Shown here: positions 53,981 to 62,920 of the stretch, in pieces
Layout: each line of letters begins with the position of its first letter
Numbering within the stretch: the first letter of the stretch is position 1
Source: DAOOWV01 sp035371485
GTDB taxonomy: Bacteria; Patescibacteriota; Dojkabacteria; JAFGLO01
DNA: 64,000 bases
Direction: 5' to 3'
NCBI GenBank assembly: GCA_035371485.1
Contig: DAOOWV010000001.1
Location: forward strand, 1 to 64,000
Notes under the pieces: generated by a model
Told to the model about the DNA's origin: nothing
Databases searched by the model: none
The model's input: only the letters and a program-made list of their open reading frames with translations
Translations under genes and position numbers: made by a program

Positions 53981-56905
53981 ATGAAATCAATAGAAATAAA
54001 CAAGATATATTCGGGTTTTATGTTATTAAGAATTAAACAACTAAAAGAGATTGATTCTCTTGGATATCTTTTTAGACATGTTAAAACAGGGGCTAGACTT
54101 GTCTATTTGCAAAATTCTGATGACAATAAAGTATTTTCAATTGGATTTAAAACTATACCACTAAACAGCAAGGGGATTCCACACATATTAGAACATTCTG
54201 TTTTGTGTGGTTCATCAAAATATAATGTAAAGGATCCATTTTTAATTTTAAATAGAAGCTCGCTCAATACCTTTTTAAATGCCTCAACTTACCCGGATAA
54301 AACAACTTATCCTGTTGGAAGTAGAAATAACAAAGATTTTAACAATCTGGTTTCTGTATATTTGGATGCTGTTTTTCATCCCAATGTGCTTAAAAAGGAA
54401 GTAATTTTTATGCAGGAGGGATGGCATTATTATCTTAAAGATTCCAAAAATGAATTAGTAAAAAATGGAGTAGTTTTAAACGAAATGAAGGGTGTTTTTT
54501 CTTCTCCGGAAAGCTTACTGTATTATGAAATTACTAAATCATTATTTCCCGATACTCAGTATTTTTTTGAATCAGGTGGAGATCCAGACGCAATAAGTGA
54601 ATTAGAATATCATGAACTCGTTGATTTTTATACCAAAAATTACCACCCGTCCAATAGTTATATTTATTTTTATGGTGATCTGGATATCAAAAAATATCTG
54701 GAAAAATTAGATAAAGAGTATTTATCACAATACAAAAAAGCAAGAAGAAACAATAAAATTAGAAAGCAGGAAGCTTTTGCACAACCAAGACTGAAATTGG
54801 CACATTACTCTATTGATAAAAGTGAAAAGCCAGATCAAAAATCATATTATTCATTAAATTGGGTTTGTGATTATTCTTACAAAAAGCAGGAAGCAGTTGC
54901 CATTGCAATTCTTGACTATTTGCTGATTGAGGGTGAGTCTGGACTGATAAAGCAGGCGATTTTGGATGCACAATTAGGAACTGATGTTTTTGCGATTTTT
55001 GAACAAGACTTATATCAAACCTTTTATTCAATCGTGATAAAAGGGACGGATGAGAAAAATTTTAATAAAATTGACGAATTAGTTACAAAGAAATTAATAG
55101 AATTAATAAACAATGGAATCCCCCCCAAATTAATAGAATCAACAATAAATGTTTTTGAGTTTATTACAAGAGAATCTGACTACGGAAGAACCCCTAAAGG
55201 TTTGGTGTATTTTGACAATATGATGAGAAGTTGGTTATACGGCTATTCTCCATTTAAAATGTTGGATTTTATTACAACTATTAAGCGAATATCACGACTT
55301 GCTTCAAAAGGATATCTTGAGGAACTTCTTGAAAAATATTTTATTCAAAATAATCATAAGTCAATAGTAGCCTTACTTCCTCAAAAAGGTTTAGTGGAAA
55401 AGATGGCAGAAAAGGAAAAATCTGAATTAATTTCAATTAAGAAAAGATTAAGTGATACTGAAACCGTTGATATCATCAGTAAATCAAAAAAACTTGATTC
55501 ATTTAGAAATAATAAAGATTCACCTAAAGATTTGGCTTCAATACCAACTTTACTTCTTACCGATGTTGATAGAAAGGTAAAACCTATTGAAAAACATATT
55601 GAAAATTATGATGATATCGAAACACTTTTTTACCCTTTGAGTACCAAGGGAATACTTTACAGTTCAATATATTTTGATAGTAATCATGTTCCATATGAAA
55701 AGCTTAAGTATTTAGAATTGTTTGTCTATTTACTTACAAATGTTGATACCACAAACTATAGCTATTCCGATTTGGAGGTAGAAATTAACAATAATACAGG
55801 CCAAATATCATTAGAGACAGAAATTATTCCAAGTGTTGTTGACATTGATTCTTATAGAATTTTTACCTCAATAACAGGAAAATGTTTGTATAGAAATTCC
55901 GATGAAATGTTTAATCTTTTTAATGAGATTTGTCTGCATAGTAAATTTGATGATAAAAAAAGAATAAAGGAATTGGTAAAGAAGCTTAGATCAAGGATTG
56001 AAATGAGTATTATTGACAATGGCAATGTTTATGCTATGTTACGATTAGGATCGTATTCTTCAAAAACAGGGGTTCTGAGTGAACAAACATCAGGGTTGAG
56101 TTTCTACGAATTTATCAGGCATATCGATCAAGATTTTGATAATTTGTTTGAAAATTTAAGAAAAGAACTTTACTTGATTCAAAAATTGGTTTTTAATTTA
56201 CAAAATTGTCACATAACTTATTGCTGTGAAAATGATACTCGTAATAAAATTAGTAAAAGTTTTGATAGGCTTACTGAGGGATTGGGTAATTCTGAAATAA
56301 TTACTTGCCCATATAATATTGATTTGTATAATCAAAATGAAGCATTTATTAGCCAGAGTTTGGTTCAATATGTTGTTAAAGGCTATAACTTTAAACAACT
56401 TGGACTTGAATATGAGGGAGTACATTTTGTTCTGAGAAATTTACTTTCAAATGATTATTTGTGGAATAAGGTTAGGGTAGAAGGAGGGGCATATGGTGCT
56501 TGGTGTCAAATTGACCGTTTTGGAAACTTAAGTTTTGTATCATATAGAGATCCAAATCTTTCCCAGACGCTAAACGCTTATGATTTTGTTCCATCTGTTT
56601 TGAAGAATTATCGAATTACAAAAGAAGAACTTAAAAACAATATTATTGGAACAATTGGTACTCTTGATATTCCATTGACTAATTCAATCTTATATGAACG
56701 GGAAAATACGAGATATTGGGCAGGAATTGATGCTGAGTTTATCCAGAGAGAACGTGATCAGATTTTATCATGCTCGTTAAAAGACATTAGAAAATGTGGA
56801 GAATTGGTGTCAAAAGTATTGGAAATGAATAGATATTGTGTGATCGGAAATAAAAGTGTTATTAACAATGATAAATCGCTATTTGATAAGATTGTCGTTA
56901 TCTAG
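53981..56905 (+). CDS. PreP-like M16C insulinase-family metalloprotease
   Basis: 974-residue zinc protease of the pitrilysin/presequence protease family, which degrades short peptides in a closed chamber. The inverted zinc motif HxxEH is HILEH (68-72), and the distal Glu lies in LNEMKG about 95 residues later. The M16C-associated and second-half domains are present (VRVEGGAYGAWC in the C-terminal part). Full family length, no signal peptide. It starts 25 nt after the peptidase E gene, so the two may form a small peptide-recycling operon (inference). Confidence 0.93.
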   Translation: MKSIEINKIYSGFMLLRIKQLKEIDSLGYLFRHVKTGARLVYLQNSDDNKVFSIGFKTIPLNSKGIPHILEHSVLCGSSKYNVKDPFLILNRSSLNTFLNASTYPDKTTYPVGSRNNKDFNNLVSVYLDAVFHPNVLKKEVIFMQEGWHYYLKDSKNELVKNGVVLNEMKGVFSSPESLLYYEITKSLFPDTQYFFESGGDPDAISELEYHELVDFYTKNYHPSNSYIYFYGDLDIKKYLEKLDKEYLSQYKKARRNNKIRKQEAFAQPRLKLAHYSIDKSEKPDQKSYYSLNWVCDYSYKKQEAVAIAILDYLLIEGESGLIKQAILDAQLGTDVFAIFEQDLYQTFYSIVIKGTDEKNFNKIDELVTKKLIELINNGIPPKLIESTINVFEFITRESDYGRTPKGLVYFDNMMRSWLYGYSPFKMLDFITTIKRISRLASKGYLEELLEKYFIQNNHKSIVALLPQKGLVEKMAEKEKSELISIKKRLSDTETVDIISKSKKLDSFRNNKDSPKDLASIPTLLLTDVDRKVKPIEKHIENYDDIETLFYPLSTKGILYSSIYFDSNHVPYEKLKYLELFVYLLTNVDTTNYSYSDLEVEINNNTGQISLETEIIPSVVDIDSYRIFTSITGKCLYRNSDEMFNLFNEICLHSKFDDKKRIKELVKKLRSRIEMSIIDNGNVYAMLRLGSYSSKTGVLSEQTSGLSFYEFIRHIDQDFDNLFENLRKELYLIQKLVFNLQNCHITYCCENDTRNKISKSFDRLTEGLGNSEIITCPYNIDLYNQNEAFISQSLVQYVVKGYNFKQLGLEYEGVHFVLRNLLSNDYLWNKVRVEGGAYGAWCQIDRFGNLSFVSYRDPNLSQTLNAYDFVPSVLKNYRITKEELKNNIIGTIGTLDIPLTNSILYERENTRYWAGIDAEFIQRERDQILSCSLKDIRKCGELVSKVLEMNRYCVIGNKSVINNDKSLFDKIVVI

Positions 56906-56941
56906 TTGTTTTTGATTTCTTCCAATTTGATTAGGATATGG

Positions 56942-57877
56942 TTATGCGATTTTTTCTAATACAGGCACAATCTGTTTTTTTCTAGAGACAACTCCTTCAA
57001 TGATAGTTATACCATCTTTAATGACTTTAACCTTGTGACCATTAGCAATCATATTATCTTCATGGGTTGAACCAATTGAAAAATAATATGCGGTTTCATT
57101 TAAAATATCTATCACATAAAAGAATATCAAACCATAATTGTTTTCGTTTTTTACTCTCTTTATTGCCTGTATAAGTTCGTCCTTTTTTTCAATTAAAAAT
57201 TGAGGTTTGACTGTTTCGAAAACTGCAACAAGCGAGTTTTTACCACCAAGCTCATACTCCTTTGCATCTGTGTTTATAATATCTTTCATGCTCATACCTT
57301 CTATACTTGATTTCGCTTCAAACATATGGTCCGCATATCCATTAACTTCTTTGATCTTTGAAATTTTTATAAGCTTTTCAACTATTTCTCTGTCTTTATT
57401 AGTAGTTGTTGGTCCTTTAAGATTTAAAGTATCTGAAATAATTGCACTTAATAACAATCCAGCTATTTCGGCTGGGAGTTGTAAATTAGGTGACTCATTC
57501 ATCATATATTCATAAAGAACGGTTGCTGTACAACCATAACTTCTTATCGTTGCATTAACTGGTTTTGATGTGGACATTCCACCGAGCTTGTGATGGTCAA
57601 TTACTTCAATTACTTCAACATTTTCAGTTATTAATGGGAGTTCTTCAGGATTCGTTGAGTCAACAAGAAATACTTTGGCTTCATCAGGTAACTTTTCAAT
57701 TACTTCTGGGCTTTCAACATTCAAATGTTTTAAAATAAATAACGATTCTTTGTTTGGATTTCCATGTAAAACGGCTTTGGCTTCCTGCTTTCGGACATTA
57801 TTTAAATACCAAGCAACAACAATTGGAGAACAAGTAGAATCTGTGTCTGGATTTTTATGACCTAATACGTAAATCAT
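56942..57877 (-). CDS. ppaC: Manganese-dependent inorganic pyrophosphatase (DHH family)
   Basis: Class II inorganic pyrophosphatase that hydrolyses pyrophosphate from biosynthesis. The 311-residue protein has GHKNPDTDS (6-14) with metal-binding His and Asp, the DHH motif in VIDHHKLGG, and a DHHA2-type C-terminal domain with the conserved basic end (SRKKQIVPVLE). Normal length, with no CBS or DRTGG insert, so it is not the nucleotide-regulated form. Convergent with the M16 protease gene. Confidence 0.95.
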   Translation of the reverse strand: MIYVLGHKNPDTDSTCSPIVVAWYLNNVRKQEAKAVLHGNPNKESLFILKHLNVESPEVIEKLPDEAKVFLVDSTNPEELPLITENVEVIEVIDHHKLGGMSTSKPVNATIRSYGCTATVLYEYMMNESPNLQLPAEIAGLLLSAIISDTLNLKGPTTTNKDREIVEKLIKISKIKEVNGYADHMFEAKSSIEGMSMKDIINTDAKEYELGGKNSLVAVFETVKPQFLIEKKDELIQAIKRVKNENNYGLIFFYVIDILNETAYYFSIGSTHEDNMIANGHKVKVIKDGITIIEGVVSRKKQIVPVLEKIA

Positions 57878-58058
57878 TTCATAAATTTGTTAAATTATTA
57901 CATATAAATTATAGCAAAGATGTTATTAAGTAACAAGCACATTTTAGATTTACCTTCATTCAAAATTCAAAATCTAAGTCACTTATCATTTACCACATAT
58001 CATTTTAAATAATTTTTTTGTGTTAAAATATATTAAGTATAATTTAATTTATATTTTT

Positions 58059-58655
58059 ATGGCAGAAGAAGTTACATCTGTTGTCAAAAAGTTTCCAGTT
58101 AAAATTATTCTGGCTTTACTGGGGGGATTTGCTTTGGTTACTGTTGTTGCGGTAGTTTCCGGTGGAGGAGTTTGGTTTCTTAATAATAAGAAAACTGAAG
58201 AGTTACAGTCTAAATATGATAAATTAGAGGATGAAAAGAAAGAGTGTATGTATGACTTGGATTTGTATAAGGAAGGTGAGAATGATGAATGTAAATGTCC
58301 AGCTTGTAAATGTGACGAATGTGAGGAGTGCGAAGAATGTGATGAATGTGAATATTCTTCAGAGTTAGTATTGCCACAGGTAAATTATCTCGCCAAAGCC
58401 TATTATTCACAGCAGGATCTTACCGATTTACAAGAAAAGGTTATTGATCCTATTGTTGAATATTATGAAGATTTAGGGCAGACCGTAGTTTCAATAGATA
58501 TAGATAATGATAATAGAGGTGGTTCTGATAAAAGTGAGTTTATAGTCTCCGTAATTATTTCTGATAACGATGGAGATAGCGATCCAATTTATATGGGGTT
58601 TATACACCATAAGGTTGATGGTGAAATTCCTGAGTGGGAACCAATTACGATGTGA
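58059..58655 (+). CDS. Membrane protein with a Cys-Asp-Glu repeat
   Basis: 198 residues from the ATG at 58059 (MAEEVTSVV). An upstream in-frame GTG at 58020 is less likely. A transmembrane helix lies at about 16-40, then a charged helix, then a run of CxxC-like units (CKCPACKCDECEECEECDEC, about 79-98) with nine Cys in about 20 residues. A folded C-terminal half with an Asp-rich DIDNDNRGG segment follows. No family recognised. The Cys cluster suggests metal binding or disulfide stacking. It is followed by GAAY-type short repeats. Confidence 0.72.
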   Translation: MAEEVTSVVKKFPVKIILALLGGFALVTVVAVVSGGGVWFLNNKKTEELQSKYDKLEDEKKECMYDLDLYKEGENDECKCPACKCDECEECEECDECEYSSELVLPQVNYLAKAYYSQQDLTDLQEKVIDPIVEYYEDLGQTVVSIDIDNDNRGGSDKSEFIVSVIISDNDGDSDPIYMGFIHHKVDGEIPEWEPITM

Positions 58656-58696
58656 CAAGTGAATGAGTGAACGAACTAACGAATGAACAGATGAAC
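58654..58696. repeat. GAAT/GAAC/GAGT degenerate tetranucleotide array (copy 1)
   Basis: A run of 4-bp units such as GAAT, GAGT, GAAC and GAAC just after the Cys-rich gene's stop. Similar runs are at 60317-60361 and 60431-60449. Confidence 0.6.
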
Positions 58697-58818
58697 TTTA
58701 GCTTTGTTGTTCTTAATTGTGCCACCGTAGGTATATATAATTTAATATTATACTTTTATGGAGGGACAAGTGATATGTAAGAGATATCTTATTTTGCGTA
58801 AATGATTCATCTTCGATT

Positions 58819-59388
58819 ATGAAAAATATCATTCTTATTAATGGTGCTCCAGGTGCAGGCAAATCGACTATTGCTAGATTAGTTGCACAACAATTGGAAG
58901 CTTCTCAATTAATAGGAACTGATGTAATTAGGGAAGTAATGAGAAGACTTGATATTGATAAGAAATTTACACATATTCATACATCTTCAGTACTATTATC
59001 TGAGAGTGGCTTCGATTCTACGGATCATGTCGCTTTATTTCTTGAACAGGCAAGGCAGGTAATGATTGGGGTAAATAGCGTAATAGAGCGTTGTATTAGT
59101 GAGGATAAATCGTGTGTAATTGAAGGAATACATCTTGTTCCACAATTGCTTAAAGGTTTTCAGCATTTACAGATTAAGAAATTTGTTTTGTATGTAGGTG
59201 ATGAACGAGATCATCACAATAGATTAGCAAAACAAGAAGCTGGTAGGGCAATAAACAAAGTCGGAAGATTTGATGTAATAAGGAAAATTCAGGATTTTCT
59301 AGTAAATGATGCAAAGCAATATGGAGTATCTTGTTTGGAAAATATCGACATGAGAGGAACGGTTGATAAGATTTTAAGTTTGTATTGA
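58819..59388 (+). CDS. P-loop kinase, 2-phosphoglycerate kinase-like
   Basis: 189 residues. Walker A is GAPGAGKST (9-17). The GTDVIREVMRR stretch and GFDSTDH look like the 2-phosphoglycerate kinase/AAA_33 type, and IEGIHLVPQLL is the typical phosphate-transfer region. 2-phosphoglycerate kinase makes cyclic 2,3-bisphosphoglycerate precursor in thermophiles, but short relatives of unknown substrate are common. Single gene with no operon partner. Confidence 0.82.
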   Translation: MKNIILINGAPGAGKSTIARLVAQQLEASQLIGTDVIREVMRRLDIDKKFTHIHTSSVLLSESGFDSTDHVALFLEQARQVMIGVNSVIERCISEDKSCVIEGIHLVPQLLKGFQHLQIKKFVLYVGDERDHHNRLAKQEAGRAINKVGRFDVIRKIQDFLVNDAKQYGVSCLENIDMRGTVDKILSLY

Positions 59389-59501
59389 GGTGTCTGATTA
59401 AAAGGACAACAAAATGTAGAGTTGTTTAAGTAGTGTTATAATGTATTAGTGGTGAATTTGCTAGTATAATGTAATAATTTTTTAATTTGATTCATTTCAA
59501 A

Positions 59502-60337
59502 ATGGCGACAACAATGTTAAGAATTACACAAAGTGATTATGAAAAATTAAAATCAGAGTGTAATGCTAATACCATTGTAAAGCATGAAGAAGTTACATGT
59601 ACACTTGGAGATGTTGTGGTTGAAAAGGAAAAAGCAGGTGTTAATTTATCTTTTGAAATGGCATTTCTGACTGTCTATACAGATTATGTTCACAATTGGA
59701 GATAATGAGTATTATGATTGTATAGGAAAGGAAAAATTTAGACCTTCGGATGTGGATATGATTTGGTTATGGCATGATATTAAAAGCTTATGGGCTGAAA
59801 ATAAACTTTTGGGGATAAAAAAATAACTATTAATGGTTGGGAAAATTCTACTTTTGTGTGGCGAAGTGAAGGAAAGTGGAGTGAATTTTGTGATACTACT
59901 AATGGTGGTCCTCCTGAAAATGATGAACTTAAAAATTCGACAGATTTGATTATTTATATGACAGAAGAAATGAGAAGTGAATTAAGAAAAAAGAAAGGTG
60001 GAGGTCCTGAAACTGTTTTGACGGTTGAAGAGGAATATCCATTAATGGGTGATTTGGCTAAAGCTGTTAGAGAGAAATTGGGTATTCATGAAGCTGGTGT
60101 TGAAGGAGAAAGAAAGTTAAACTGTAGAATTGTGGAACCTAAAGGTGCTGATGTGGATGTAGCTATCGAAGTAGTAACAGCTGATGCACTCTCTCGTGCA
60201 AGACAGCAGGAGCTTGCAGGACAATTAAAAAAACTTTGGATAATAATGAAATAACAGGCGATTCAAGTAGAACTGTTGAAGCATGGATAAAACCAGGAGA
60301 AGCTAAAGAGGTAGTAAGTGAACATACGAACGAATGA
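59502..60337 (+). pseudogene. Broken gene of unknown function
   Basis: Readable fragments in changing frames: MATTMLRITQSDYEKLK to HNWR (59502-59705), then GDNEYYDCIGKEKF and IWLWHDIKSLW, then FVWRSEGKWSEFCDTT through LAGQLKK (about 59840-60240). The last piece is DNNEITGDSSRTVEAW to TGA at 60337. Frame changes lie near 59703, about 59820, and at an A7 run near 60228. The joined protein would be about 270 residues, soluble, with no recognised family. It ends inside a GAAY repeat. Confidence 0.65.
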
Positions 60338-60361
60338 ACGAGTGAAAGAACTAATGAGTGA
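60317..60361. repeat. GAAT/GAAC/GAGT degenerate tetranucleotide array (copy 2)
   Basis: Same unit types as at 58654-58696, overlapping the end of the broken gene. A third short run occurs at 60431-60449 (GAACGAACGAAC). Confidence 0.6.
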
Positions 60362-60407
60362 ACACCAGCCCTCCTATATTTTTAAAAGGTAAGGCTGGTC
60401 ACCTCCC

Positions 60408-60423
60408 TGCCTGCCGTCAGGCA
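60408..60423. repeat. GC-rich palindrome TGCCTG-CCGT-CAGGCA
   Basis: Perfect 6-bp inverted repeat with a CCGT loop, flanked by CACC/GGTGG. Its base composition is very different from the surroundings. It resembles the small palindromes inside the tRNA-Ser fragments at 26980-27063 and 37517-37534. Confidence 0.75.
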
Positions 60424-60526
60424 CGGTGGTTGAAATGAACGAACGAACTATAAATGTTGAGTTTTAAATTATTTTTTCCTTCGACAATTCAGAATTTACA
60501 ATTTTAAATTTCTAATTTCATTAGAT

Positions 60527-60555
60527 TTGTATTCGGTATTGGATTGTGTTATACT
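60527..60555 (+). promoter_or_regulatory. Promoter of the RRM protein gene
   Basis: TTGTAT (60527-60532) and TATACT (60550-60555), 17-bp spacer. Expected start near 60562, giving a leader of about 80 nt, long for this genome and reminiscent of cold-shock RNA-binding protein genes. Confidence 0.6.
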
Positions 60556-60643
60556 CATAGTGTTGTTCTTGAACTCTTTAGTCGTATTTTCTCGATGTGA
60601 AGAAGTAAAAAGAGCAGATTGTTTAATTTATTTTTATTTCTAA

Positions 60644-60922
60644 ATGTCCAAAAAATTATTTATTGGCAACCTCTCCTACAGCACAACTGAGGAAAGCTTG
60701 CGAAATAAACTCGAGGAATTTGGAACAGTCGTCTCAGTGAAGATTGTTACAGATAGATTCTCGGGAAGATCACGCGGTTTCGCATTTGTCGAAATGGAAA
60801 CTGACGAGATGGGTGCAACAGTTATTGAAGCTATGCACGAAAAAGAGTTCGAGGGAAGAAATCTCGTTGTAAGAGAAGACAAACCTCAACCAAAGCGAGA
60901 TAGATACGAAGATCGTCGCTAA
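60644..60922 (+). CDS. RRM-type RNA-binding protein
   Basis: 92 residues, one RNA recognition motif. RNP2 is KLFIGNLSY (3-11) and RNP1 is SRGFAFVEM (about 43-51). A basic/acidic tail (QPKRDRYEDRR) follows. Similar single-RRM proteins act as cold-induced RNA chaperones in cyanobacteria and many CPR and other bacteria. Codon use is less AT-biased than its neighbours (many CTC, GTC and CGC codons), which suggests high expression or transfer. Flanked by a good promoter and a strong terminator, so it is a monocistronic unit. Confidence 0.95.
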   Translation: MSKKLFIGNLSYSTTEESLRNKLEEFGTVVSVKIVTDRFSGRSRGFAFVEMETDEMGATVIEAMHEKEFEGRNLVVREDKPQPKRDRYEDRR

Positions 60923-60961
60923 AAATTCAATACTACATTGAATTGAAACTTTGTAGATGAA

Positions 60962-60993
60962 GGGGGTGAACCGTAAAGGAACACCCCTTTTTT
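60962..60993 (+). terminator. Intrinsic terminator of the RRM gene
   Basis: GGGGTG (60963-60968) pairs with CACCCC (60982-60987) around a 13-nt loop and is followed by TTTTTT (60988-60993). It lies 40 nt after the stop codon. Confidence 0.92.
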
Positions 60994-61040
60994 ATAGACA
61001 AAAAGTGAGTTATTGTACATGAAATTTGAATGCAGAAACT

Positions 61041-62199
61041 TTATTCCTTTATTTTTACCTGTAGAGCTAGGTTTAATACCGTAAAAGCTATTAATGTTAC
61101 ACCTAATATAGTACCTATAATTAAAGGTGAATAATGTCAGAAATGTATCCTAAGAGAATAATGGAAAACGTATAAGGAATCCTTCTTATCATCTCAAAAG
61201 TTGAAATAGAAGTAGCTCGGTGTTTTGATTCAACATTTTTGTTTATATAATCTGAAAATTTGTTATTTATTAATGGATCTAATGAGTATCTTAATATGAG
61301 TCCCAATCCTCCAAGAATCATCCCTGAGATAGGGGATACTATCAAAGTTATTGCAAAAATAAGAGAAGCTATAAAAAGTACTATTTTATTTGAATATTTC
61401 TCTGTTATTCTTGCAAGGAAATATACTGAAATTGCACCGAATAAACTCATAATTGTTGTGGATTGAATCCTACTTCAACAGCAATAATGTCGTTATAACC
61501 TTCATAAACTATCATTGTAATAACACCTATCAGTAATAGTCCAAGGGTAATTCCTCGTATTACTTTTTTTCCGAATAATTGTTTAAACCCTTGAATATTT
61601 TGAATAAAAAAAGTTTTAAGTGTGAATTGCTGTGTATCAATTTTAGGCTCAGTTAAGAAGAATGTAGTTAAAAATCCTAATGATTGAATTATTCCTGTAA
61701 GTATATATGGTAATCCCAGAGATATCTTATATAAAAATCCCCCGACAATTCCACATATTGACCATACAATTAGCATTATTGCTTTGGTCTTCCCGAGTAT
61801 CATTTTGTATTTTTCAGCTTGTGAAGTTTCTTTTAATGTATCATATATTAATGCTTCATATGTTCCTGAAAATAAAGCACATGCAACATTCATAACAATC
61901 AAAGAAAGAATCATATGTGATAGATTAGGAGCAAGTCCCATCCAGATATTTGAAATACCTTCCAGTAAAAGTGCTATCATCAATGTCTTTTTCTTACCAA
62001 TGAGATCATCTATGGCGCCCGTAGGAATTTCTGCTACTATAGTAGTAATAACCATTGTGGCTTCAAGTATTCCAACCGCTTTATATCCACCGAAGTTAGT
62101 ATAATAAAAAATCCAAGTTCCAATCCATACCCATGCATATTTGGTTGCGTAAATTAAATATGCAATTGTAATGTTACGTTGTGCCTGTTTTGTGTTCAT
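61041..62199 (-). pseudogene. MFS transporter gene with two frameshifts
   Basis: The first frame (62199-61447) encodes the N-terminal six or so helices with MFS loop sequences (PTGAIDDLIGKKKTL, close to the family GxLaDrxGrr signature). It ends at TGA within FNPQQL. The second frame starts at the overlapping ATG (61450) and continues the C-terminal helices to 61121. A third shift lets the last helix (SPLIIGTILGVTLIAFTVL) read to TAA at 61041. Joined length about 385 residues, normal for MFS. The substrate is unknown. Confidence 0.82.
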
Positions 62200-62244
62200 A
62201 AAGTGGATTATAACATGTTTTGATACTTTGTTACTTTAAGTGTA

Positions 62245-62273
62245 TTGAAAAATACGATTCCTCGTGATATAAT
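62245..62273 (+). promoter_or_regulatory. Strong promoter of the gene at 62309
   Basis: TTGAAA (62245-62250) and TATAAT (62268-62273) with a 17-bp spacer. Expected transcription start near 62280. This excludes the in-frame GTG at 62276 as start codon and favours GTG 62309. Confidence 0.65.
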
Positions 62274-62308
62274 ACGTGGTTTGTTATTATTTAATAATAT
62301 TAAGAGTG

Positions 62309-62809
62309 GTAATAAAGTGTGAAGATCAAAAGAGATGGCCGGAAGTGGAGAGATTATTGAATGTATTGGGAAATGCATACCTTGATGATTGTGATAACCC
62401 TTTAATAGCATCAATTTTACCTGCACAAAAAAATATTCTTTCAGAAAGATATATTTGTGGGCAGGGTTTGCTAGGTTTGGCTCTGAAAGGTTGGGGTTTA
62501 AAAAGAAGTGATGTCCCGAATGATTGGGAATGGTTTAGTTTTTTAAATCGAGAACTTCATTTTATCGAAATTGATTTATTTGATTCTGAGGGCTACTATA
62601 AATACGGAAAATTAGTATGTGAGATTGGGGATAAAAGGGGTCTTACAAATTGTATTGTTGTATGCAAACTTCCAGAAGGGAATGGTCAACCAGGAACTAC
62701 TCATACACAGGCTTTTTCTATCAATGAACGTGGGGTTTTTACAGTTTATCCAACTGTGAAACGAGCAGGTACAAGAATGAGGCGGTTTATGGAATTAATG
62801 CGTATTTAA
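62309..62809 (+). CDS. Protein of unknown function
   Basis: About 166 residues from GTG 62309 (VVIKCEDQKRWPEVERLL). Soluble, mixed alpha/beta, with C-terminal basic residues (VKRAGTRMRRFMELMRI). No signal peptide, membrane segment or known motif. The promoter at 62245-62273 fixes the start region. It is a single gene between the broken MFS gene (divergent) and the DUF3048 gene. Confidence 0.6.
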   Translation, partial: VIKCEDQKRWPEVERLLNVLGNAYLDDCDNPLIASILPAQKNILSERYICGQGLLGLALKGWGLKRSDVPNDWEWFSFLNRELHFIEIDLFDSEGYYKYGKLVCEIGDKRGLTNCIVVCKLPEGNGQPGTTHTQAFSINERGVFTVYPTVKRAGTRMRRFMELMRI

Positions 62810-62865
62810 CATCTTCTGTGCTTTTGTCCCAAATTTTTTGTACGTTTTTTTTGATTTGATAAAAT

Positions 62866-62893
62866 TTGTAAATCTTTAATAACATGTTATAAT
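62866..62893 (+). promoter_or_regulatory. Promoter of the DUF3048 gene
   Basis: TTGTAA (62866-62871) and TATAAT (62888-62893), 16-bp spacer. Expected start near 62900, 21 nt before the ATG at 62921. Confidence 0.55.
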
Positions 62894-62920
62894 CGGATAA
62901 CTAATATTAGCGTAAAGCTT

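Larger units (their letters stand above)
60338..60643. other. Intergenic region with palindromes and the RRM-gene promoter
   Basis: 306 bp without a gene. It holds an inverted repeat ACCAGCC...GGCTGGT (60364-60370 with 60393-60399), a GC-rich palindrome at 60408-60423, a GAAC run, AT-rich DNA and the promoter at 60527-60555. Confidence 0.6.
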
